In this document: in pieces, positions 1 through 8,326 of the stretch
Numbering within the stretch: the first letter of the stretch is position 1
How the letters are laid out: every line of letters starts with the position of its first letter
Assembly: GCF_002813375.1 (NCBI RefSeq)
Contig: NZ_PHUJ01000003.1
Coordinates: forward strand, 2,790,001 to 2,854,000
Length of the DNA: 64,000 nucleotides
DNA from: Pseudonocardia alni
Lineage (GTDB): Bacteria; Actinomycetota; Actinomycetes; Mycobacteriales; Pseudonocardiaceae
Reading direction: 5' to 3'
Translations under genes and position numbers: made by a program
Notes under the pieces: generated by a model
Seen by the model: only the letters and a program-made list of their open reading frames with translations
Told to the model about the DNA's origin: nothing
The model's database searches: none

Positions 1-1464
1 GTGCTGCGGTCGCAGCGGGTGGCGGTGTCCCCCGCGGAGGCGATCGAGGTCCGCCGGGTGCTGGCGCTGCTCGGCGCGGCGGACACCGGGCGGCTGCGCG
101 CAGGGCTGCGCGCCGTGACGGTGAAGTACGCCCACGAGCGGCCCGGGTTCGAGCGTGCCTTCGACGCGTTCTTCGGCCTCGTCGCCGGGGACGGTCCCGG
201 CGCGGCCGGCGGCTCGGGGCCCGCCCTGCGCGAGCCCGGCGGCGACGGCCTGCCCGGGGACCTGGACCTCACCGAGGACGACGACCCGCTGGGCCGCTAC
301 GCCGGCTACGACCCGAGCGCCGCCGAGGTGGGCGACCTGCTCGACGCGCCGGAGCAGGAGAAGGGGTTCGACCCCCACCGCGACGACGACGACGCCTCGC
401 TGGGCGGCTCGGACAAGGACCTGTCGGTCTCCTCCGGCGAGGACCGGGGCCGGCGCGGCACGACCTACACCGTCGACCTCGAACGCGCCGGGGCCGCGGT
501 CGGCCGCGAGCTCACCTCGGGGTCCACCACGCAGGCGTCGGGTGAGATCGCCTTCGACGACCCGGAGGCGATCCTGGCCTGGCTCGCGGAGTACGACCCG
601 CACGCCGTCTACGCCGACGGCCCCGACGGCGAGGACCTCTCGGAGATCCAGCTCGACCGGCTCGTCGACGCGATCACCGACTTCGTCGCCCAGCTGGCCG
701 AGCGGGTCGCGACCACCGGGGCCGAGGGCCCGGAGACCGGGGCCGGCGGGAACACGCTGGACTCCGCGGACATGGCACAGGCCTGCCACGAGCTGCTGCA
801 CCGGATGCGCGGCGCGCCGCGCCGGGTGCCCCGCGAGCACGCGCACGGTCCGCTCGACGTGCGGCACACGGTCCGGCGCAGCATGCGCAGCGACGGCGTC
901 CCGTTCCACCTGCACCACCGCGCGAAGGTCCCCGACCGGGTGCGGCTGCTGGTCGTCGCGGACGTGTCGCTGTCGGTGCGGTCGATCACCGCGTTCGTGC
1001 TCCGGCTCGCCCGCACCCTGCACCGGCAGGCGTTCCGCTGCCGGGTGCTCGCCTACGTCGACACCCCGGTCGAGGTCACCGACCTGCTGATGGCCGCGCA
1101 CGACGACCACGCACTGGCCGCTGTGCTCGCGGCGCCCGGCATCGACCTGGACGCCACCAGCGACTACGGGCGGGTGCTCCGGATCCTGAACGAGGACTTC
1201 GCCGACGCCGTCGACTCCCGGACCGCCGTCCTGTTCGTCGGGGACGGCCGGTCCAACGGCCTCCCGCCCGGGACCGACGAGCTGCGCCGCCTCGCCCGCC
1301 GCGCGTACCGGGTCGGGTGGATCACCCCGGAGCAGCGCCGCTACTGGGACCAGGCGTCCTGCGCCATGGGCGAGTACGAGGAGGTCCTCGACCACGTGCT
1401 GGTCGCCCGGGACGCCGACGAGCTGCTCGCCGGGGCGGGCGAGCTGGGGCACGCCCTGTCCTGA
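1..1464 (+). CDS. VWA (CoxE-like) domain protein, 5' partial
   Basis: Von Willebrand factor A protein of the kind that works with MoxR AAA+ ATPases to mature or activate metalloenzymes. The window opens inside or at the very start of the gene: the paralogue at 28518..30059 has about ten residues before the matching segment (LR..RV.VS..EA), so the true start is probably just upstream. The first ~60 residues are helical, residues ~65-270 are acidic and poorly conserved, and the VWA domain fills the C-terminal half. Its MIDAS motif DVSLS lies near residues 321-325, followed by the conserved DYGR and VGDGR segments. No His-rich tract is present, unlike the paralogue. The cognate ATPase would lie upstream of the window. 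Substrate unknown. Confidence 0.85.
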   Translation: MLRSQRVAVSPAEAIEVRRVLALLGAADTGRLRAGLRAVTVKYAHERPGFERAFDAFFGLVAGDGPGAAGGSGPALREPGGDGLPGDLDLTEDDDPLGRYAGYDPSAAEVGDLLDAPEQEKGFDPHRDDDDASLGGSDKDLSVSSGEDRGRRGTTYTVDLERAGAAVGRELTSGSTTQASGEIAFDDPEAILAWLAEYDPHAVYADGPDGEDLSEIQLDRLVDAITDFVAQLAERVATTGAEGPETGAGGNTLDSADMAQACHELLHRMRGAPRRVPREHAHGPLDVRHTVRRSMRSDGVPFHLHHRAKVPDRVRLLVVADVSLSVRSITAFVLRLARTLHRQAFRCRVLAYVDTPVEVTDLLMAAHDDHALAAVLAAPGIDLDATSDYGRVLRILNEDFADAVDSRTAVLFVGDGRSNGLPPGTDELRRLARRAYRVGWITPEQRRYWDQASCAMGEYEEVLDHVLVARDADELLAGAGELGHALS

Positions 1465-1471
1465 GCGGTGC

Positions 1472-2059
1472 TCAGCCCTCGCGCAGCGACCGGCGCGGGA
1501 TGTCCGGGGCGGCCGCGCCCGCGGCGTCGCGGGGCATCCGCCGTGCGAACGTGACCACGGCGTCGGTCAGCGCGTCGAGCCGGTCGCGGACGCCGTCGTC
1601 GACGAGCGCGCCGCCGTCGAAGTGGGTGTTGTTCGCGTACACCGCGCCGGGGACCGCCCAGGCCCGGAAGAACCCGACGAGCGGCTTGAGCTCGTGCTCG
1701 ACCGCGAGGAAGTGGTGGTCGGTGCCCCCCGTCGCGACGAGCCCGACGGGCTTGCCCGCCAGTGCGTCGTTGGGGAGCACGTCGAACAGGTTCTTCAGCC
1801 GGCCGGTGTAGCTGCCGCGGTACATCGGGGTGCCGACGACGAGCGCGTCCGCCGCGACGACCCGGTCGATCACCGCGCGGGTGTCGCCGGTGTAGTCGGC
1901 GGGGTCGCGGCCGTCGGAGAAGACGACGTCGTGGTCGCGCAGGGCGAGCAGCTCAGCCGACACATCGTCGTGCGCGGCCGCCCTGGCCACCGCCAGTTCC
2001 AGCAGCAGCGCGGTCTTCGACGGGTCGGACGGGCTGCCGGAGATCGCGAGGAGGTCCAT
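1472..2059 (-). CDS. NAD(P)H-dependent FMN reductase, SsuE-like
   Basis: A 195-residue flavodoxin-fold flavin reductase. The N-terminus shows the phosphate-binding segment ISGSPSDPSKT, and near residue 77 there is GTPMYRGSYTGRLKNLFD, the FMN-site signature of SsuE-type reductases, which supply reduced FMN using NAD(P)H. The ATG at 2059 begins the homologous region; the much longer open frame upstream is antisense to the next gene and has no support. It is divergent from a substrate-binding protein 42 bp away and convergent with the VWA gene, whose stop is 7 bp away. In other bacteria SsuE serves sulfonate use. Here the transporter neighbours make reductive release of a metal or ligand another possibility, but that is inference. 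Confidence 0.85.
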   Translation of the reverse strand: MDLLAISGSPSDPSKTALLLELAVARAAAHDDVSAELLALRDHDVVFSDGRDPADYTGDTRAVIDRVVAADALVVGTPMYRGSYTGRLKNLFDVLPNDALAGKPVGLVATGGTDHHFLAVEHELKPLVGFFRAWAVPGAVYANNTHFDGGALVDDGVRDRLDALTDAVVTFARRMPRDAAGAAAPDIPRRSLREG

Positions 2060-2101
2060 CCCGGCGACCCTAACCGTCACCCGACCCGGCACCCTGGTGT
2101 C

Positions 2102-3670
2102 GTGCAGCTGAGCCGTCGTTCGTTCCTGCGGGCCGCCGGTGCGTCCGCGGCGCTCGCGGGGATCCCGGCTCTCGCGGCGTGCGGCGCGCCGGCCGACGCG
2201 GCGTCGCCGCGGCTGGTCACCTCGTTCGCCGGGGCCGGCCCGCTCGGGGCACCCGACCCGCACCGGGTGTGGCGGCCGGTGGACCGGGCGCGGGCCGCCG
2301 CCGTCGCCGACACGCTGCTGGTGTGGGACCAGGACATGACCCCGCGTCCGCACCTGGCGGCCTCCGCGGCACCCGACCGGACGGGGACGCGGTGGCGGAT
2401 CCGGTTGCGCGACGCCGTCGCCCACGACGGGCGGCCGCTGGCCCCGGCCGACGTGCTCGCGTCGCTGCGCCGGGTACTCGACCCCGCGACCGGGGCGACG
2501 GCCGCGCCGCTGCTCGCGCACCTGGACCTGACCGCCAGCCGCGCGGTGTCGGCGACCGAGGTGGAGCTCGTGCTGGGCCGACCCGACTTCCTGTTCGCCC
2601 TGGCCCTGGCCGCGCCGGGAACCGGCATCGTGCGCGGCGGGCGGGGGGACGTGCCCGTCGGGACCGGCGCGTTCCGCTTCCTGCCCGGCTCGCCGGACGC
2701 CCTCTACCGGCACGACGGCCACTGGGCCGGCCGCCCGCCCGCCCCCGCGGTGGAGTTCCTGGTCGACGACGACGAGGAGAACCGCTACCAGTCCCTGGTG
2801 GACGGCTACGTGCACTGGGCACACGACCTGTTCCCGCACAGCGCACGACGGCTGCTCGGGCGGACCGGGACGACCGTGCTGTCCGCACCGGGCTCGGTGA
2901 CCCGCTTCCTCGACACCGGGCCCGGCCCGCTCGCCGAACCGCGACTGCGCGAGGCGGTGCGGCTCGGGATCGACCGGGTGGAGCTGGTGCGCCAGATCCT
3001 GCTGGACCTCGCGCAACCCGGTGACGACCTGTTCGGGGCGGGGCTGGCCCACCACCCGGACGGGCTCGCGCCGGTGGTGCGCGACGTCGCGCGGGCCCGG
3101 GAGCTGGTCGTCGCGGCGGGGGCGGACGGGGCGCGGGTGCCGCTGTTCTTCGACCCGTTCGACCCGATGTCGCGGCCGACCGCCGACCTCGTCGTGGAGC
3201 AGCTGGCGGCGGTCGGGCTGCGGTGCGAGCCGCGTGAGCCGGAGCCGCCGGACGTCGAGCCGACCCCGGGCATCCGGTTCCGCCGTGCCGCGGCGCAGCC
3301 GATCCCGCTCTACCTGCAGGCCGTGGCCGCGGCACCCCGGGTCCCCGGGGACGACACCGCGGGCGACACCGGCGACGACACCGCGACCGACGACGCGGCC
3401 GGTCCAGGGACCGGCGGTGCCACCGGGAGCGGGGATGCCGCGGGGGGCCGCCCCGACGTGCGGGCGCTGCTCGCCGTCGCCGCCCGGGCACCGGACGAGG
3501 CCCGCCGGACCGACGCCCTGCGCCGCGCCCAGCTCCTGCTGCGCACCGACGCCACCGCCTGGTCGGTCGGGGACGAGCACGTCGGGATCTCGGCCGACCT
3601 CACCGGGATCGAACCCGCGCGGCCGGACACCGGGACCTGGGCCCGGTTCCACCGGGCCCGGATCGGCTGA
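2102..3670 (+). CDS. Tat-exported ABC substrate-binding lipoprotein (family 5), divergent
   Basis: Solute-binding protein of the peptide/nickel family (SBP_bac_5), 522 residues. The GTG at 2102 gives a twin-arginine signal (SRRSFLRAAG) ending in a lipobox (LAAC), so it is likely exported folded and lipid-anchored. It is a paralogue of the proteins at 5044..6564 and 11490..13010 and shares the WRIRLRDA..HDGRPL and RE.VRLGIDR segments. It is the outlier of the three: the region that in the others reads LPIPDYIGRR.LT...YR.PEIDRLY is replaced at residues ~415-449 by an Asp/Gly/Thr/Ala low-complexity stretch. Ligand recognition may therefore differ or be lost. A 113-bp gap with regulatory motifs separates it from the transporter operon downstream. 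Confidence 0.85.
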   Translation: MQLSRRSFLRAAGASAALAGIPALAACGAPADAASPRLVTSFAGAGPLGAPDPHRVWRPVDRARAAAVADTLLVWDQDMTPRPHLAASAAPDRTGTRWRIRLRDAVAHDGRPLAPADVLASLRRVLDPATGATAAPLLAHLDLTASRAVSATEVELVLGRPDFLFALALAAPGTGIVRGGRGDVPVGTGAFRFLPGSPDALYRHDGHWAGRPPAPAVEFLVDDDEENRYQSLVDGYVHWAHDLFPHSARRLLGRTGTTVLSAPGSVTRFLDTGPGPLAEPRLREAVRLGIDRVELVRQILLDLAQPGDDLFGAGLAHHPDGLAPVVRDVARARELVVAAGADGARVPLFFDPFDPMSRPTADLVVEQLAAVGLRCEPREPEPPDVEPTPGIRFRRAAAQPIPLYLQAVAAAPRVPGDDTAGDTGDDTATDDAAGPGTGGATGSGDAAGGRPDVRALLAVAARAPDEARRTDALRRAQLLLRTDATAWSVGDEHVGISADLTGIEPARPDTGTWARFHRARIG

Positions 3671-3688
3671 CTTCCCGGGCAGTCTCCT

Positions 3689-3720
3689 TGTTGCCATAAC
3701 GATGCAGATGCAGCCATCTG
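3689..3720 (+). promoter_or_regulatory. Operator-like motifs upstream of the importer operon
   Basis: The 113-bp gap before the MFS gene holds two candidate sites. TGTTGCCATAACGATGCAG (3689-3707) belongs to the 19-bp family TGTTGCCA-N6-(T/G)GCAG found at three other places in the window. It overlaps the inverted repeat CAGATG-CAGC-CATCTG (3705-3720), which shares its half-site with operators at 11075 and 22838. Regulator unknown; a metal-responsive repressor is inferred from the neighbouring genes. Confidence 0.45.
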
Positions 3721-3783
3721 TCTTGAAACTCCCGCTCATCCGTGGTCCCGTTCAAGTGATCATGTGACTTCGGGGGGAATGAC

Positions 3784-5034
3784 GTGCTGCGCGCGTTCGG
3801 TGGGCTGACCGTGCCGAGCCGGATGCTGGTCGTGAACCAGTTCGGCATCAACCTGGGCTTCTACCTGGTGCTGCCGTTCCTGGCGACGTACATGGGCAGC
3901 CTCGGCTACGCCGCCGCGACCATCGGTCTGGTCCTGGCGCTGCGGAACCTCTCGCAGCAGGGCATGTTCCTGGTCGGCGGGTCGGCCGCGGACCGGATCG
4001 GCTGCCGGCCCATGATCATCCTCGGCTGCGCGCTGCGGATTGTCGCGTTCGGGCTGTTCGTCGTCGTGGACGACCTGCCCGGGCTGATCGTCGCCGCCGT
4101 CCTCACCGGGCTCGCCGGGGCGTTCTTCAACCCGGCGGTCCGGGCCTACCTGATGCACGAGGCCGGGGACCGGCGCGCCGAGGTGTTCTCGGTCTTCAAC
4201 GTCTTCGGGCACGCCGGCGCGCTGGCCGGCCCGCTGCTCGGCGCCGCGCTGCTGGCCGTGGACTTCCGACTGGTCGCCGGCGTCGCGTGCGCGGTGTTCA
4301 CCGTGCTCACCGTCGCCCAGCTGTTCGTCCTGCCCGCGCGGCCGGTCGAGCCGCAGGACCGCGGCGTGCTGGGCAGCTGGGGGGAGGTCGTGTCGAACCG
4401 GCGCTTCATGCTGTTCGCACTCGGGGGCGCGGGCTACTTCGCGCTGTTCAACCAGCTCTACCTGGTGCTGCCTGTCGAGGCCCAGCGGGTGTCCGGGGTC
4501 GCGGGGGCCGTGAGCGCGGTGTTCGTCGTCTCCACCCTGGTGGGGATCGCCGGGCAGGTCCGGATCACCGCGTGGTGCCGGGCCCGCTGGTCCGAGGGCC
4601 GGTCGATGGCCGTCGGCCTGCTGCTGATGGGCGCCGGCTTCGTCCCGATCGGCGTGGCCGCCCCGTTCGTCCCCACCGCACCCGCCGGGGAGTGGACCTC
4701 GGCCGGGCTGCTCGCCGTCGCCCCCGTCCTGGTCGGCACCGTCGTGTTCACCGTGGGGATGGCGATGACCAGCCCGTTCTCGCTGTCGCTGCTGCCCCGG
4801 GTGGGCAGCGAGCAGCTCGCCGGCACCTACTACGGCTGGTACTACCTCGTCTCCGCCGTCGTCGTCGCGATCACCAACACCGCCGTCGGTGAGCTGCTCG
4901 ACCGCTTCCCCGACGGCCCCGGCCGCTGGGTCCCGTTCGCCGTCCTGCTCGCGATCGGCGTCGCGGGCGGCGCGGTCGTCGCCGGGATGCAGCGCACCGG
5001 CCGGCTCGAACCCCGTCCCGTCCCCACCCCCTGA
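3784..5034 (+). CDS. MFS transporter
   Basis: Major facilitator superfamily permease, 416 residues and about 12 hydrophobic segments. The loop after the second segment, GGSAADRIGCRPMIILG, is the MFS motif A. The N-terminal half resembles MdtH-type drug/proton antiporters. GTG start, with GGGGGGAA about 5 nt upstream. It is the first gene of an operon with a binding protein 9 bp downstream, two permeases and a fused ATPase. An MFS carrier in front of a nickel/peptide-type ABC importer is the layout of opine-metallophore systems such as staphylopine (exporter CntE with CntABCDF), so it may export the ligand that the ABC system re-imports. No metallophore synthase was recognised nearby, so this role is inference. 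Confidence 0.88.
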   Translation: MLRAFGGLTVPSRMLVVNQFGINLGFYLVLPFLATYMGSLGYAAATIGLVLALRNLSQQGMFLVGGSAADRIGCRPMIILGCALRIVAFGLFVVVDDLPGLIVAAVLTGLAGAFFNPAVRAYLMHEAGDRRAEVFSVFNVFGHAGALAGPLLGAALLAVDFRLVAGVACAVFTVLTVAQLFVLPARPVEPQDRGVLGSWGEVVSNRRFMLFALGGAGYFALFNQLYLVLPVEAQRVSGVAGAVSAVFVVSTLVGIAGQVRITAWCRARWSEGRSMAVGLLLMGAGFVPIGVAAPFVPTAPAGEWTSAGLLAVAPVLVGTVVFTVGMAMTSPFSLSLLPRVGSEQLAGTYYGWYYLVSAVVVAITNTAVGELLDRFPDGPGRWVPFAVLLAIGVAGGAVVAGMQRTGRLEPRPVPTP

Positions 5035-5043
5035 GGAACCACC

Positions 5044-6564
5044 GTGCCGGTCAGCCGTCGTCATCTCCTGGGCGCCGCCGCCGCGCTCGCCGCCGCCCCC
5101 GCCCTCGCCGCGTGCGGCGGCGGGACGGGCGGGGGTGGTGCGCGGATGCGCGTCGCCTTCCCCGGTGGGGGCACGCGCGAGTCCCTCGACCCGCACGTCG
5201 TCCCGCAGTTCGTCGACCAGGCCCGGGCCAGGGCCTGCTTCGACACCCTCACCGGCTGGTCGCAGCAGATGACCGCGCAGCCGCGGCTGGCCGAGTCGAT
5301 CGGGCCCGATGCGACCGGCACCCGCTGGCGGATCCGGCTGCGCGACACCACCTGGCACGACGGCAGGCCGCTGACCGGCGAGGACGTCCTGTTCACACTG
5401 CGCCGACTCGCCGACGACGCGACCTCCGCGACCGCGGCCTCGCTGTTCGCCACGGTCGACCACACCGCGAGCACCGCACGCGGGCGGGACGCCGAGATCG
5501 TGCTCTCGGCCCCGAACTTCCTGTTCCCGCTGTCGCTGGGAGCCCCGGGAACCGAGATCGTCCCGGCCGGCACCACGTCCTTCGGGAACCCGATCGGCAC
5601 CGGGCCGTTCCGGTTCGTCTCGTTCGAGCCGGGCGGTCCCGCCGTCTACGCCCGCAACGACGCCTACTGGGACGGAGCACCGCCCGCCCCGGAGCTGGAG
5701 TTCACCCCCATCGACGACGAACAGGCCCGCCTGGGTGCACTGCTGTCCGGGCAGGTCGCCTACGCCCACGACCTGCGGCCCGCCAGCGCCCGCCAGGTCG
5801 AGCAGCAGGCCGGGCGCGCCGTACTGCTCTCGGCCCCGCAGTCGACCACCCAGTTCCTCAACCTGCGGGTCGACCGGCCCCCGTTCTCCGACCCGCGGGT
5901 GCGCGAGGCCGTCCGGATCGGCATCGATCGCGAGGCACTGGTCCGGATCGTGCTGCTCGACACCGGGCGCCCCGGCAACGACCTGTTCGGCGGGCCCGAC
6001 CTGCAGTACTTCCCCACCGGGGTCCCCCAGGTCACCCGGGACGTCGCCCGCGCCCGCGCCCTGCTCCGCGAGGCGGGCGCGGAGAACGTCGCCGTCGAGC
6101 TGCAGACCTCGGGCAGCGACGCCAACTTCGGTCCGGCCGCGACGCTCGTCGCCGAGCAGCTGACCGAGATCGGGTTGCGCGCCACCCCGCGGACCCTGGA
6201 CTCGCAGACCTACTTCGTGACCGTCCGGCAGGAGGGGGTCTCGTCGTTCACCCGGACCGGCACCCTGCCGATCCCCGACTACATCGGACGGCGGCGGCTC
6301 ACCGGATCCAACGAGAACCAGTACACCGGCTACCGCGAACCGGAGATCGACCGGCTCTACGCCGCCGCGGTCGCGACGCCCGACGAGGCCGCACGGACCA
6401 CCCTCCTGGAGCGGATCCAGACCACCCTGCGCGCCGACTCGGGTGCGCTGGTCTGGGGCACCAGCAACTGGAACGTCGGGATCGCCGACGGCGTGACGGG
6501 CGTCGAGAACGCCCGCCCGAACAGCCTGCTCTGGGCCCGTTTCGACAAGGCCGCCGCCGGGTGA
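5044..6564 (+). CDS. Tat-exported ABC substrate-binding lipoprotein (family 5)
   Basis: Peptide/nickel-type solute-binding protein, 506 residues, that should deliver ligand to the permeases encoded next. Residues 1-24 hold a twin-arginine signal (SRRHLLGAAAA) and lipobox (LAAC). The mature protein contains the family segments DPHVVPQFVDQ, ACFDTLTGWSQ and LPIPDYIGRRRL. It is about as long as the protein at 11490..13010 and clearly its close paralogue. GTG start with GAGGA 6 nt upstream. The stop overlaps the start of the first permease (GTGA), implying translational coupling. Tat export is unusual for simple peptide-binding proteins and fits a metal- or cofactor-complex ligand (inference). Confidence 0.9.
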   Translation: MPVSRRHLLGAAAALAAAPALAACGGGTGGGGARMRVAFPGGGTRESLDPHVVPQFVDQARARACFDTLTGWSQQMTAQPRLAESIGPDATGTRWRIRLRDTTWHDGRPLTGEDVLFTLRRLADDATSATAASLFATVDHTASTARGRDAEIVLSAPNFLFPLSLGAPGTEIVPAGTTSFGNPIGTGPFRFVSFEPGGPAVYARNDAYWDGAPPAPELEFTPIDDEQARLGALLSGQVAYAHDLRPASARQVEQQAGRAVLLSAPQSTTQFLNLRVDRPPFSDPRVREAVRIGIDREALVRIVLLDTGRPGNDLFGGPDLQYFPTGVPQVTRDVARARALLREAGAENVAVELQTSGSDANFGPAATLVAEQLTEIGLRATPRTLDSQTYFVTVRQEGVSSFTRTGTLPIPDYIGRRRLTGSNENQYTGYREPEIDRLYAAAVATPDEAARTTLLERIQTTLRADSGALVWGTSNWNVGIADGVTGVENARPNSLLWARFDKAAAG

Positions 6565-7538
6565 GCACCACCGCCCCCGCCCGGCCCCCGGCCGCCCCGG
6601 CCCGCGGTGCGCGTGCCGCCCGCCGGGCCGGGGTGGCCGCGGTGCAGCTGGTCGCCGCCTCGCTGCTGGTGTTCACCCTCACGACTCTGCTGCCCGGGGA
6701 CACCGCCGAGATCGTGCTCGGCCCGGACGCGACCGACGACCAGGTCGAACGGCTGCGGACCACGCTGGGGACCGACCGGCCGCCGCTCGAACGCCTCGGC
6801 GGCTGGGCGGGCGGCCTGCTGCGGGGCGACCTGGGCGACTCCCTGGTGACCGGTCGACCGGTCGTCGGCGAGCTCGTCGACCGGCTCGGCGCCACGGCCC
6901 TGCTCGGCGGCCTCGCCCTGCTGGTGACGGTTCCGCTCGCGGTCGCGGTCGGCGTGGTCGCCGGGCGCCGGCCCGGCGGTGCCGGTGACCGGGCCTCCAC
7001 CGGCGTCGTCGCCGCGCTGCAGGCGGCACCGGAGTTCGCGCTCGGCCTGCTGCTGGTCGGGGTGTTCTCGCTGCAGCTCGGCTGGCTGCCGGCCACGGCG
7101 GGCGGCGGCTCGCTGCTCACGCCGGCGGTCCTGGTGCTCCCGGTCGCGGTGCTGGTGTCCTCGCAGCTCGGCCGGCTGTCCCGGCAGATCCGGCTGGGCG
7201 TGGTGCAGACCGACCGGTCACCGCACGTCGCGCACCTGCGGCGACTCGGGCTGCCCGAGGGTGTGGTCCTGACCCGGCACGTACTGCCCGGCGCGGTGTC
7301 GCCGTCGCTGCAGCAGCTGGCCCGGGTCGTGGACGGGATGCTCGGCGGCGTCGTGGTGGTCGAGGCGCTGTTCGCGCTGCCCGGCGTCGGCGCCGGCTTC
7401 GTGCAGGCCGTGCAGTTGCGCGACCTGCCGATGATCCAGGGGTACGCGCTGCTGTTCGCGGCCACGACGATCGGGGTCAACCTCGTCGTCGACGTCGTGG
7501 CCGCACGGCTCACACCCACCCGCGAGGAGGCCCCGTGA
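6561..7538 (+). CDS. ABC permease, DppB/NikB type
   Basis: Inner-membrane permease (325 residues) of a dipeptide/nickel-type importer. An N-terminal membrane segment is followed by LPGDTAEIVLG, then by five hydrophobic segments in the second half. The EAA-type loop appears as HLRRLGLPEGVVLTRHVLPG, and FALPGVGAGFVQAVQLRDLP is the typical C-terminal signature of DppB proteins. The GTG start overlaps the stop of the binding protein by 4 nt, and its own stop overlaps the next permease by 4 nt. It should form a heterodimer with the product of 7535..8326. Confidence 0.9.
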   Translation: MSTTAPARPPAAPARGARAARRAGVAAVQLVAASLLVFTLTTLLPGDTAEIVLGPDATDDQVERLRTTLGTDRPPLERLGGWAGGLLRGDLGDSLVTGRPVVGELVDRLGATALLGGLALLVTVPLAVAVGVVAGRRPGGAGDRASTGVVAALQAAPEFALGLLLVGVFSLQLGWLPATAGGGSLLTPAVLVLPVAVLVSSQLGRLSRQIRLGVVQTDRSPHVAHLRRLGLPEGVVLTRHVLPGAVSPSLQQLARVVDGMLGGVVVVEALFALPGVGAGFVQAVQLRDLPMIQGYALLFAATTIGVNLVVDVVAARLTPTREEAP

Positions 7539-8326
7539 CCGTGCTCGCCCTGCTCCTGGTCGGCGTCCCGCTCCTCCTCGCCCTGGCCGGGCCGCTGCTC
7601 GCGCCGGCGCTGCGCGGGGACCTGCCGTCGCCCGGGGCGCTGCTGCCCCCGGGCCCCGGCCACCCGCTGGGGACCGACGCCCTGGGCCGCGACGTGCTCG
7701 GGCTCGCCCTCACCGGCGGGACGACGGTGGTGCTGCTGACCGCGGGGGCGCTCGCCCTGACCTATCTGGTCGGTGTGCCGCTCGGCCTCGCGCTCGCCGC
7801 CACGACCCGGCGCCGGATGGCTGCGCTGTCCCAGTGGGTGCTGGACCTCCTGCTGGTCCTGCCCTCGCTGCTGGTGCTGCTGGTGCTCGCCGGGACCGGG
7901 CGGCGCGGGATCGGCTGGCTACTGGCCGCCGCCGCGCTCGTCCAGCTCCCGGCGGTGGTCCGGCTCGTCCGCGGCGCGGCCGCCGCCCCGGCCCGCCGGG
8001 TCGCGCTGGAGACGATGGCGCTCTCCGGCGAACCGTGGTGGCGGATCCACCTGCTGGAGACCGGACGGTTCGTCTCCGGAGCGGTGCTCGTCGACGCCGG
8101 GACACGCGCCGTCCTGGTGCTGACGCTGCTCGCGAGCGCGAACTTCCTCGGCGTCGGGCTGCCCCCGGACACCGTCGACTGGGCCGTGGTGATCGAGCAG
8201 AACACCGCGTCGCTCTTCCTGGCCCCGGCCGCACTGCTGGCGCCCGCGTCCCTGCTGATCTCGCTGGCCGCCGGTGCGAACCTGCTCGTCGACCGGGTCG
8301 CCGACCGGACGGGGGCGTCAGCGTGA
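7535..8326 (+). CDS. ABC permease, DppC/NikC type
   Basis: Second permease (263 residues) of the importer. It carries the DppC signature HPLGTDALGRDVLGLALTGG near residue 45 and the C-terminal segment ANFLGVGLPPDTVDWAVVIEQN. The loop that contacts the ATPase reads ALETMALSGEPWWRIHLLE, somewhat degenerate compared with canonical EAA loops. Start and stop overlap the flanking genes by 4 nt each, so the operon is tightly coupled. About five or six membrane segments are visible. The transported ligand cannot be read from the sequence; a metal or metal chelate is favoured by the neighbourhood. Confidence 0.9.
   Translation: MTVLALLLVGVPLLLALAGPLLAPALRGDLPSPGALLPPGPGHPLGTDALGRDVLGLALTGGTTVVLLTAGALALTYLVGVPLGLALAATTRRRMAALSQWVLDLLLVLPSLLVLLVLAGTGRRGIGWLLAAAALVQLPAVVRLVRGAAAAPARRVALETMALSGEPWWRIHLLETGRFVSGAVLVDAGTRAVLVLTLLASANFLGVGLPPDTVDWAVVIEQNTASLFLAPAALLAPASLLISLAAGANLLVDRVADRTGASA

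Noticed and set aside
2060..3739. Long minus-strand frame extending the FMN reductase upstream across the binding protein
   Set aside because: The FMN reductase fold starts at 2059; the extension is antisense to a lipoprotein gene with a clear Tat signal.
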